Assembly: GCF_005222755.1 (NCBI RefSeq)
Contig: NZ_STGD01000025.1
Location: 1-40,477 of the forward strand
Reading direction: 5' to 3'
DNA: 40,477 bases
From: Roseomonas sp. HF4
GTDB taxonomy: Bacteria > Pseudomonadota > Alphaproteobacteria > Acetobacterales > Acetobacteraceae
The stretch's first letter is position 1. Each line of letters starts with the position of its first letter. The notes below the pieces were generated by a model, which was not told the origin of the DNA, did no database searches, and worked only from the letters and a program-made list of their open reading frames with translations. A program made the position numbers and the translations under genes. Positions 33,794-40,477 of this stretch are shown here, piece by piece.

Positions 33794-34651
33794 CTATGCC
33801 GTGCCCTTGGGCAAGTGTGAACACTCTGCGACGAGGGTGATGCGCCCGGCGAGCGTCTCGCCCGGCGCCAGCACCTGCATCGGGCCGAGCGGCGCCAGCG
33901 CCGGGCGGTTCGGTGCGTCCGGCAGGTGGGAGGAGGGCTCGACGCAGAGCACCGGCGCCGCTTGGGGCGCGTAGACCTGCAGATTGGCCGCGAGCGCGCC
34001 GGTAGCCGTCATGGCCAGGGCGAGGCCCGGCCAGGCGAGCCGCGCGGTCCCGTCCCAGCCGGCGAAATGCGTGTCGAGCCCGAGCAGCGCCGCTTCCACC
34101 GCGTCCAGCCCCGGGTCGGGCCGTGCGGCGATGGGCAGGCAGCGCGCATCGTGCGTGCAGCGATGGGTGGCGCGGAAGGCGAGGTGCGTGGCCGGGCCGC
34201 GCGGGAACCAGGGGTGCCAGCCGGCGCCGAAGGGCATCGCCGACGGCCCGGTGTTCGTCACCGCGAGGTCGAGGGCGAAGCCGTCCGGCCCCGCCTGGTG
34301 GTCGAGGCGCGCGGCGTAGCGATACGGCCCGAAGGCGACCTGCTGCGTGAGGAGGAGGCGGTCCGCCGCGTGCTCCGCCACCTGCCACGCCCGGTCGCGC
34401 GAGAGGCCGTGGATGGCCGTCCAGTCCTGCGGCCGGTTGATCGGCAGCCGGTGCCCGCCGAGCCGCCCGCCATCGAGCCGGTTCGCCCAGGGGATCATCC
34501 AGAAGGCGCCGAAGGGCCCGCCGAGCGGCGTGCCGTCCGGTGCCGGCACCAGCACGTCCCGCCGCGCGAAGCGCAGCGCCGCGAGGCCGCCGCCGTCCCG
34601 TGGCCGGATGCGCGCGGTCCAGCCCGCCGCGTCGATGTCGATGCCGTCCAT
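33794..34651 (-). CDS. Aldose 1-epimerase
   Basis: A 285-residue galactose mutarotase-fold protein that interconverts alpha and beta anomers. Catalytic residues: Asn57-Arg58 (WANRL), His81 (IHGLSRDRAW), His146 (GWHPWFP) and Glu238 (CVEPSSHLPDAPN). The ATG at 34651 has GGGAGA in front; the frame is open further 5' but without conserved sequence. It heads the run epimerase–FAD oxidase–acyl-CoA dehydrogenase. The link to those two is not obvious. Confidence 0.87.
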   Translation of the reverse strand: MDGIDIDAAGWTARIRPRDGGGLAALRFARRDVLVPAPDGTPLGGPFGAFWMIPWANRLDGGRLGGHRLPINRPQDWTAIHGLSRDRAWQVAEHAADRLLLTQQVAFGPYRYAARLDHQAGPDGFALDLAVTNTGPSAMPFGAGWHPWFPRGPATHLAFRATHRCTHDARCLPIAARPDPGLDAVEAALLGLDTHFAGWDGTARLAWPGLALAMTATGALAANLQVYAPQAAPVLCVEPSSHLPDAPNRPALAPLGPMQVLAPGETLAGRITLVAECSHLPKGTA

Positions 34652-34755
34652 GCCGGTCTCCCGTCCCCGGCCATCGGCCGGGGGCGTGTCCCAGAGAAGG
34701 GAGGGGGACGGGCCCCATCGACGTTTCCGAAGGGAATGTCCATGGGACCCCGGCA

Positions 34756-34777
34756 CGGGGGAGGTTCTCCTCCCCCG
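34756..34777 (-). terminator. G-rich hairpin downstream of hydratase gene
   Basis: CGGGGGAGG (34756-34764), loop TTCT, CCTCCCCCG (34769-34777), starting 10 bases after the hydratase stop on the minus strand. Nearly the same stem and the same loop as 25807-25834. A shared CCCTCCCTTCTCTGG tract (minus strand) lies about 70 bases further on. Confidence 0.6.
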
Positions 34778-34787
34778 CGCTTTCTTG

Positions 34788-35561
34788 TCAGATGAAGTTG
34801 ACCTCGACCCGCCCCAGCGTGTCGAACTCCACCGCCGTCGTGCAGGGCCGATCCAGCCAGATCGGCGGCGTCACCGACCCCAGGAACACCACCTGCCCCG
34901 TGCGCAGCCCGCCGAATGCCGCCGCGCAGGGGGAGGCGGCGAGCCAGGCCAGCGCCTCGAAGGGATGGCCGAGCAGGTCGGCGCCGAGCCCTTCGCCGCG
35001 CACCTCCCCATCGACCAGGATGCGCCCGCGCGTCGCCGCCAGGTCGAGCCCGAGCGCCCGCCACTCTGCGACCGGCGGCCCGGTCACGCCGCCGGCGTGG
35101 AAGACCTGGTCGGCGATCAGCGTCGGCGTGCCGAGGGCGCCGAGGTCGCCGTAGCGGCGGTCCACGATCTCCATGGCGGCGAAGACCTCGCCGACGGCCT
35201 CGGCGGCCTGGTCCCGCGTGCAGGGGCCGGGCGGGAGGTCGCGCGCGAGGCGCAGCCCCACTTCGCATTCGATGCCGGGGTCGACGTAGTCGGCGTGGCG
35301 GAGCGTGGCCGGCGTGGCGCGCAGCCCCGCCTTCGGCACGAAGCCCGCGGCCGGGCCCGAGAGGCCGAGATAGGCCTGCATCTGGCGCGTGGTGGCGCCG
35401 ATCTTGAAGCCGGCCGGGGGCAGGCCGCCGAAGCGCAGCGCGATTTCCTTCTGCAGGGCGTAGCCGGCCTCGATCGATTGCGGCGCCAGGGCGCCGAGCG
35501 GCGCCAGGATGCGCCGGGACCGGCGGGCCTCGATGATCGCCTCGGCGGCGTCGGATGCCAT
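34788..35561 (-). CDS. 2-keto-4-pentenoate hydratase/fumarylacetoacetase-family protein
   Basis: A 257-residue protein resembling the MhpD/DmpE hydratases of aromatic meta-cleavage pathways, which add water to 2-hydroxypenta-2,4-dienoate. Typical stretches: GFKIGATTRQMQAYLGLSGP, metal-ligand region DPGIECEVGLRLARDLP, and AMEIVDRRYGDL. No aromatic catabolism genes are nearby, so the natural substrate is open; related enzymes act on other 2-oxo acids. It is divergent from the small gene at 35702. Confidence 0.82.
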   Translation of the reverse strand: MASDAAEAIIEARRSRRILAPLGALAPQSIEAGYALQKEIALRFGGLPPAGFKIGATTRQMQAYLGLSGPAAGFVPKAGLRATPATLRHADYVDPGIECEVGLRLARDLPPGPCTRDQAAEAVGEVFAAMEIVDRRYGDLGALGTPTLIADQVFHAGGVTGPPVAEWRALGLDLAATRGRILVDGEVRGEGLGADLLGHPFEALAWLAASPCAAAFGGLRTGQVVFLGSVTPPIWLDRPCTTAVEFDTLGRVEVNFI

Positions 35562-35628
35562 GGTCGGGTTCTCCCTGGGCGGCGTTGGGCGTCGCGCGCC
35601 TTGTAACGCCCCGCGGGCGTCGAGTCTC

Positions 35629-35645
35629 GGGGGCGGGCCGCCCCC
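35629..35645. other. Hairpin in divergent gap
   Basis: GGGGGC, loop GGGCC, GCCCCC, in the 140-base gap between the divergent hydratase and small-gene starts. It may be a regulatory site for either gene or a leader hairpin. Confidence 0.35.
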
Positions 35646-35701
35646 TTGCGCCCCGGCCGCGCGAGTCCGAGGCTGGCCCGACGGCAGCCGGAGGCAATCC
35701 G

Positions 35702-35911
35702 ATGAGCGAGACCCTGCGTCCCCTGGTCCTCGACCTCGTGGCCTTCGTCGCGGACCGGCCGCGGCCCTATGCCGAGGTGATGGACGCCTGGCGCACCTCC
35801 TGCCCGCGCCTCACGGTCTGGGAGGATGCGGTCGAGGCGGGGCTGGTCGTGCTGCACGATGGGATGGTGGAGGCGACGGCGGCGGGGCGCCGGGCGATCG
35901 GGCGGCGCTGA
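35702..35911 (+). CDS. Small conserved-looking protein of unknown function, 69 residues
   Basis: A 69-residue acidic protein with the segment RPLVLDLVAFVADRPRPYAEVMDAWRTSCPRLTVWEDAVEAGLVV. Predicted all-helical at first, then a short beta part, compatible with a winged-helix fold. I believe I have seen close relatives in Acetobacteraceae genomes but cannot name a family. GGAGG is well spaced before the ATG at 35702. It faces away from the hydratase and converges on nusG through the structured repeat. Confidence 0.7.
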   Translation: MSETLRPLVLDLVAFVADRPRPYAEVMDAWRTSCPRLTVWEDAVEAGLVVLHDGMVEATAAGRRAIGRR

Positions 35912-35985
35912 GCGGGGGAGGCGCGCCGCGCCGCCTCCGCGCCGGCGCGGCTCATGGCCTCAGGCGCGCCGTGCCGAAGGCACGC

Positions 35986-36093
35986 CTCAGGCGTAACGCG
36001 GAAACCTCCGGTTTCGTTGGCTTCGCCGGACGTCCGGCGGGCCGCGCCCGCGGCCTCGGCACGAGTCGACGTCTCGTGCCGCTGGTATCAGAG
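35986..36093. repeat. Structured intergenic repeat, copy 2 (four stem-loops)
   Basis: Same order as the copy at 9730: GAAACC/GGTTTC, GCCGGAC/GTCCGGC, GGCCGC/GCGGCC, CGGCACGAG/CTCGTGCCG. Its right end (TATCA) overlaps the stop codon of nusG. A further GTGCC/GGCAC hairpin precedes it at about 35971-35983. It may terminate nusG or stabilise its mRNA end. Confidence 0.75.
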
Positions 36094-36624
36094 CTTCTCG
36101 ACCTGCCCGTATTCCAGGTCGACCGGCGTGGAGCGGCCGAAGATGGAGACCGAGACCTTCACGCGGCCCTTCTCCTCGTCGACTTCCTCGACCACGCCGT
36201 TGAACGACGTGAAGGGGCCGTCGGCGACGCGCACCTGCTCGCCAATCTCGAACAGGATGGCGGGCTTGCGCGGCTTGTCCACGCCTTCCTGCACCTGCTT
36301 CAGCAGGCGCTCGGCCTCGCTGGCCGGCACCGGCTGCGGCTTGTTGCGCGCGCCGAGGAAGCCCGTGACCTTGGGCGTGTCCTTCACCAGGTGCCAGGCG
36401 TCGTCGGTCATCTCCATCTTCACCAGCACGTAGCCGGGGAAGAACTTGCGTTCCGTGTCGTGCTTCTGGCCGCGGCGGACCTCGGTCACCTGCTCGGAGG
36501 GGACCAGCACCTCGTCGAACTTGTCGGCGAGGCCCTTCTGGGCGGCCTGCTGCTTGATCTGCTCGGCGATCTTCTTCTCGAAGCCCGAGTAGACATGCAC
36601 GACGTACCACTTCTTGTCGGCCAC
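36088..36624 (-). CDS. nusG: Transcription termination/antitermination factor NusG
   Basis: A 178-residue NusG that binds RNA polymerase and modulates pausing, Rho termination and coupling to ribosomes. The NGN domain starts with KKWYVVHVYSGFEKKIAEQI and includes RKFFPGYVLVKMEMTD and the KVTGFLGA segment. The C-terminal KOW domain is EIGEQVRVADGPFTSFNGVVEEV. Length is normal. It follows secE by 14 bases. In most bacteria rplK and rplA follow nusG; here the next sequence is a repeat and an opposite-strand gene. Confidence 0.97.
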   Translation of the reverse strand: MADKKWYVVHVYSGFEKKIAEQIKQQAAQKGLADKFDEVLVPSEQVTEVRRGQKHDTERKFFPGYVLVKMEMTDDAWHLVKDTPKVTGFLGARNKPQPVPASEAERLLKQVQEGVDKPRKPAILFEIGEQVRVADGPFTSFNGVVEEVDEEKGRVKVSVSIFGRSTPVDLEYGQVEKL

Positions 36625-36638
36625 GTGCCGGTTCCCCT

Positions 36639-36836
36639 TCAGCCGATTCCGAAGACCCAGCGCATCACGATCTGGATGAGCTGGTCCACCACGAGGAAGA
36701 ACACCGCCGCGAGCGCGGACAGCGCGAGCACGAGGCCGGTGGTGACCAGCGTCTCCTTGCGCGAGGGCCAGGTGACGCGCCCCACTTCCTGGCGGACTTC
36801 CCGGGCGAATTGCACCGGATCGAGCTTGGCCAAGTC
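36639..36836 (-). CDS. secE: Preprotein translocase subunit SecE
   Basis: The short alphaproteobacterial form of SecE: FAREVRQEVGRVTWPSRKETLVTT, the conserved amphipathic segment, followed by one membrane helix. It clamps SecY in the translocon. I place the start at a TTG (36836-36834), because GAGGA lies 7 bases before it and the resulting 65 residues match the family length. An upstream GTG at 36884 would give 81 residues with an unusual NGPPPP leader. Confidence 0.9.
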   Translation of the reverse strand, partial: DLAKLDPVQFAREVRQEVGRVTWPSRKETLVTTGLVLALSALAAVFFLVVDQLIQIVMRWVFGIG

Positions 36837-36916
36837 GGTGTCCTCTGAAACGACGGGAGGCGGCGGCCCATTGCGGGCCACCACCCCCTGGTCAAACAGT
36901 CTTCGCAGCGCGGCGG

Positions 36917-36993
36917 TGGCAGGGGCGGAGGGTCTCGAACCCCCAACCTCCGGTTTTGGAGACCGGCGCTCTAGCCAATTGAGCTACGCCCCT
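36917..36993 (-). tRNA. tRNA-Trp (anticodon CCA)
   Basis: Minus strand from 36993: acceptor AGGGGCG with CGCCCCT, D arm GCTC...GAGC, anticodon stem CCGGT-CTCCAAA-ACCGG with CCA, T arm GGGGG-TTCGAGA-CCCTC, discriminator G, and an encoded CCA at 36917-36919. The position between tuf and secE is the classical one. Confidence 0.97.
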
Positions 36994-36996
36994 ATG

Positions 36997-37030
36997 CCTG
37001 CCGCCGTCACACTACGCAACGGCGGGCAGG
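36997..37030 (-). terminator. Hairpin between tuf and tRNA-Trp
   Basis: CCTGCCGCCGT (36997-37007) pairs with ACGGCGGGCAGG (37019-37030), one bulged base. Could be a processing or partial termination site after tuf. Confidence 0.5.
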
Positions 37031-37045
37031 ACGCAACGCCTGCCG

Positions 37046-38233
<1,188 letters not shown>

Positions 38234-38368
38234 GGCCCTGTCCCGCGTCCTCGTTCCGATCCGTCTCTGCCGAGGGCGACGTCACCCTGCGTGACCCCGC
38301 CCCAATCCCTCGCTCGCGCAGCCCTCGTGGCCCGGAAGCGCCCGGCCCGCCATCCGCCCGCGCTGCGC

Positions 38369-38442
38369 TGGAGCGGGTGACGGGAATCGAACCCGCACAA
38401 CCAGCTTGGAAGGCTGGGGCTCTACCATTGAGCTACACCCGC
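38369..38442 (-). tRNA. tRNA-Gly (anticodon TCC)
   Basis: Minus strand from 38442: acceptor GCGGGTG/CACCCGC, D arm GCTC...GAGC, anticodon stem CCAGC-CTTCCAA-GCTGG with TCC, T arm GCGGG-TTCGATT-CCCGT, discriminator T, then encoded CCA. Confidence 0.97.
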
Positions 38443-38518
38443 GCCGCGAGGCGCCGACCCACCAAGTCCGTGCCGACCGCTCCGCAAGGATCGCTCCCCG
38501 CGGCCCGAACCGGCGATA

Positions 38519-38601
38519 TGGAGGGGGTTGGATTCGAACCAACGTAGGCGCAAGCCAACGGATTTACAGTCCGTCCCCTTTAGCCACTCGGGCACCCCTC
38601 C
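38519..38601 (-). tRNA. tRNA-Tyr (anticodon GTA)
   Basis: Minus strand from 38601: acceptor GGAGGGG/CCCCTCC, anticodon GTA in GGACTGTAAATCC, long variable arm typical of bacterial tRNA-Tyr, T arm GTTGG-TTCGAAT-CCAAC, discriminator A; no encoded CCA. First gene of the tuf block. Confidence 0.95.
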
Positions 38602-38640
38602 GCAGCCGCATGGTCCTGGCGGACCGGCGGGAGCGGCGCG

Positions 38641-38669
38641 GGTTAACCGCATGGGGGGCCGGCTGTCAA
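38641..38669 (-). promoter_or_regulatory. Sigma-70-type promoter for tRNA-Tyr–tRNA-Gly–tuf block
   Basis: On the minus strand: perfect -35 TTGACA (38669-38664), 17-base spacer, -10 TTAACC (38646-38641). Transcription should begin about 38634, some 33 bases before tRNA-Tyr. A strong -35 with a weak -10 fits an rRNA/tRNA-type promoter. Confidence 0.7.
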
Positions 38670-38728
38670 CGGACAGCACCACCCGCCGCCGGTTTCCAAC
38701 CGCCCGCCACGCAGGCAGGATGCGCGCC

Positions 38729-39829
38729 ATGCCACGCCCCCCGAAGCGGCCCGACGGCCGCGCCCCCGCCCGCCCCTCCGGCGGCCCGTCAAAGCCGGGG
38801 CGCGCCGGACGAACCCCGCGCCCCGATGCCCGCGACCGCCCGCCGCCCGACAAGCGCGAGGCCCCCGGCCGCAAGCCACGCCCCGCGCGCGGCGAGGCCG
38901 ACGCCCCGCCCCGCCCCGCCCGCGGCGAAAACCCGCGCGGCGAGCCCGGCCGCAAACCCCGCCCGGACGCGCGCAACACCCCGCCCCGCACGCCGCGCCC
39001 CGCCGCCCCGCCCCGCCGCGGCCGCGGCCGCGGCGCCGCGCCCGAACGCCCCGCCCCCGTCGCCGCGCCCGCCCCCGAAGCGCCCCCGCCGCCCCGCCCG
39101 GGCGCCGGCGCGGGCTCCGGCGCCTACTGGATCTACGGCCAGCACGCCGTGCTCGCCGCCCTGGCCAACCCACGCCGCAAGCCACGCCGCCTGCTCGCCA
39201 CCACCGACGCCGAGATCACGCTGCGCGACCACTTCGACGGCCCCTGGCGCGTCACGCCCGAACGCGCCGACCGCACCCGCTTCGCCACCTTCCTGGCCGA
39301 GGACGTGATCCACCAGGGCATCGCACTCCTCGCCGAACCGCTCGAAGCCGTGGCGCTGGAAGACGCGATCGCGGCCTCGGACGGACCTGTCCTCGTGCTC
39401 GACCAGGTGACCGACCCGCGCAACGTCGGCGCCGTGCTGCGCGCCGCCGCCGCCTTCGGCGCCGCCGCCGTGGTGCTGCAGGACCGCCACGCACCCCCCG
39501 AAACCGGCGCCCTGGCCCGCGCGGCATCCGGCACGCTCGACATCGTGCCGGTGGTGCGGGAAGTGAACCTGTCCCGCGCCATCGCCGCCCTGCAACGCGA
39601 AGGCTTCTGGGTGCTGGGCCTGGCCGGCGACGGCAAGCGCACCCTGGCCGAGGCCACACCCCGCGACCGCCGCGTGGCCCTGGTGCTGGGCGCGGAAGAC
39701 ACGGGGCTCCGCCGCCTGCAACGCGAGACCTGCGACGAACTGGTGCGGCTGCCGATGGCGGAAGGCGTCGAAAGCCTGAACGTGGCAGCGGCGGCGGCGG
39801 TGGCGCTGTACGAGATCGTGCGGGGGTAG
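38729..39829 (+). CDS. rlmB: TrmH-family 2'-O-ribose RNA methyltransferase, RlmB-like
   Basis: A 366-residue SPOUT methyltransferase that probably methylates G2251 of 23S rRNA. Motif 1 is VTDPRNVGAVLRAA, motif 2 VALVLGAEDTGLRR, motif 3 PMAEGVESLNVAAAAAVALYE, giving the trefoil-knot SAM site. The substrate-binding N-domain starts at YWIYGQHAVLAAL. Before it lies an unusual ~125-residue tail of Arg/Pro/Ala with almost no hydrophobic residues, certainly disordered. I take the ATG at 38729 (AGGA 8 bases before); an ATG at 38720 is possible. Two hairpins follow the stop. Confidence 0.92.
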   Translation: MPRPPKRPDGRAPARPSGGPSKPGRAGRTPRPDARDRPPPDKREAPGRKPRPARGEADAPPRPARGENPRGEPGRKPRPDARNTPPRTPRPAAPPRRGRGRGAAPERPAPVAAPAPEAPPPPRPGAGAGSGAYWIYGQHAVLAALANPRRKPRRLLATTDAEITLRDHFDGPWRVTPERADRTRFATFLAEDVIHQGIALLAEPLEAVALEDAIAASDGPVLVLDQVTDPRNVGAVLRAAAAFGAAAVVLQDRHAPPETGALARAASGTLDIVPVVREVNLSRAIAALQREGFWVLGLAGDGKRTLAEATPRDRRVALVLGAEDTGLRRLQRETCDELVRLPMAEGVESLNVAAAAAVALYEIVRG

Positions 39830-39853
39830 GGCGGGGCGCGGCGCGGGAGCGGC

Positions 39854-39904
39854 GGGAGGGCGCCGCCCTCCCGGACCCACCCGCCGAGGGCTTAAGGCCC
39901 TCGG
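39854..39904 (+). terminator. Two tandem terminator hairpins after rlmB
   Basis: Hairpin 1: GGGAGGGC (39854-39861), loop GCC, GCCCTCCC (39865-39872). Hairpin 2: CCGAGGGC (39884-39891), loop TTAAG, GCCCTCGG (39897-39904). Neither has a T-run. Confidence 0.6.
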
Positions 39905-39983
39905 AACCCATTACTTGGCGACAGGATGATCGCCGGCGTGAAGAACCCCCGTCCGAGCGATGACTGTGCTCGCGATGCCGGCA

Positions 39984-40359
39984 TCAGGGGGGAGGCGGCT
40001 CGTCCTTCTGCCGCTTGAGCCAGTCGAGCGTGTCGTTGAGCCATGCGAAGCCGGGAATGCCGGATAGCCGCCGCAGGGCCGGCTCGGATTTCAACATCAG
40101 GTCGCGCTGGCCGCGCAGACCGCGCACGAAGGCATCGGCGCTGCGCTCCCCCAACTCCTCCCACCGAAAGGTCATATATTTGCGGAGTTCCTCGAAGTGC
40201 CGCGTCCTTTCAAGCGACTTGTAGGCGACGAGTCCGGCGCCGGCAGCGGCGGCGCCTCCAACACCGGCAGCGACGGCGGTCGGCATGATCACTCCGCCGA
40301 CAACGACCGCGGCCACGCCCACGCCTCCAACGCCGACGGCGGCCAGGGCACACTGCCCG
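39984..40359 (-). pseudogene. Orphan membrane-associated gene, 5' end lost at IS256 junction
   Basis: The minus-strand frame ending at 39984 encodes a Gly/Ala/Val-rich hydrophobic stretch ([37 protein letters not shown]) followed by a charged, helical part (FEELRKYMTFRWEELGERSADAFVRGLRG) ending DWLKRQKDEPPPP. I recognise no family. In the other direction, upstream of 40360 the frame continues only into reverse-complemented IS256 transposase sequence, so the natural start is missing. Translation might begin at an internal ATG or GTG near 40288, leaving the soluble part. Its base composition (for example CATATATTTGCGG) is less GC-rich than its neighbours, which suggests acquired DNA. A surface or toxin/immunity-type small protein cannot be ruled out. 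Confidence 0.45.
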
Positions 40360-40477
40360 ATGAGCACGCGCGAGATCGCGGGCCACCTGCTGGATCTGTA
40401 CGGCGTCGAGGTCTCGCCCGACCTGATCAGCACGGTCACCGATGCCGTTTTGGACGAGATCGCCGCCTGGCAGGCGC
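40360..40477 (+). pseudogene. IS256-family transposase fragment (runs off the window)
   Basis: Thirty-nine residues from [20 protein letters not shown] through [14 protein letters not shown] to AAWQA match the middle of IS256-type transposases (about residue 110-150 of ~400), just before the first catalytic Asp region. The sequence upstream of 40360 is unrelated, so the N-terminal third of the transposase is missing here. The remainder may continue past the window end. Confidence 0.75.

Noticed and set aside
35930..36093. The repeat region as the 5' part of a protein gene (plus-strand frame with GTSRRLVPLVS)
   Set aside because: A similar peptide (GTSQRLVPAVS) arises from the other copy only because the DNA repeat is shared; hairpin pairing explains the conservation better than coding.

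Overview
The window is very GC-rich DNA from an alphaproteobacterium, most likely an Acetobacteraceae/Rhodospirillales-type organism. The clues are the gene families (class I PHA synthase, MoxR/CoxE pair, carotenoid amine-oxidase-fold desaturases), the tRNA-Tyr–tRNA-Gly–tuf–tRNA-Trp–secE–nusG block, and abundant GTG/TTG/CTG starts with ATGA/GTGA overlaps. Species cannot be named from the sequence alone. Both window ends lie inside IS256-family transposase sequence, which is what a contig that broke at a multicopy insertion sequence looks like. Layout: (1) 1-3.9 kb is accessory DNA. The tail of an IS256-type element interrupts an IS66-type tnpA remnant; then comes a DUF3489–DUF2924–large serine recombinase cassette that stops about 290 bp from the 3' end of tRNA-Gln(TTG). 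(2) 3.9-9.7 kb is mostly housekeeping: ispE (isoprenoid precursor kinase, apparent CTG start), a TPR lipoprotein, a sulfatase, and a divergent aldehyde dehydrogenase. (3) 9.9-16 kb carries phaC–CYTH–acyl-CoA ligase on the minus strand and a serine/alanine–glyoxylate aminotransferase. (4) 16-18.7 kb is a cinA–moxR–coxE-like VWA group. (5) 18.8-25.7 kb has a REC–GGDEF–EAL regulator converging on a histidine kinase, a coupled MAPEG–YbaK–MAPEG–rhodanese operon, and hemW. (6) 25.9-34.7 kb is a long minus-strand run: aldose epimerase, FAD oxidase, acyl-CoA dehydrogenase, then two CrtN/CrtP-like desaturase/oxidase genes, a PlsC-like acyltransferase and a family 2 glycosyltransferase. The last four resemble the staphyloxanthin-type set CrtN/CrtP/CrtO/CrtQ, so an acylated, glycosylated C30-type carotenoid is the best guess. 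(7) 34.8-39.8 kb holds a hydratase, a small orphan gene, nusG, secE, tRNA-Trp, tuf, tRNA-Gly, tRNA-Tyr and a TrmH/RlmB methyltransferase. (8) The end is an orphan gene whose 5' end is lost at an IS256 fragment. Noncoding structure is unusually rich. Two copies of a ~108 nt four-hairpin element (9730-9838 and 35986-36093) keep the pairing of their stems while the bases change. A second family of G-rich hairpins sits just downstream of five genes in the sense direction. A tandem pair of CTAGAGCA-bordered palindromes lies before the aminotransferase and even supplies the stop codon of the VWA gene.
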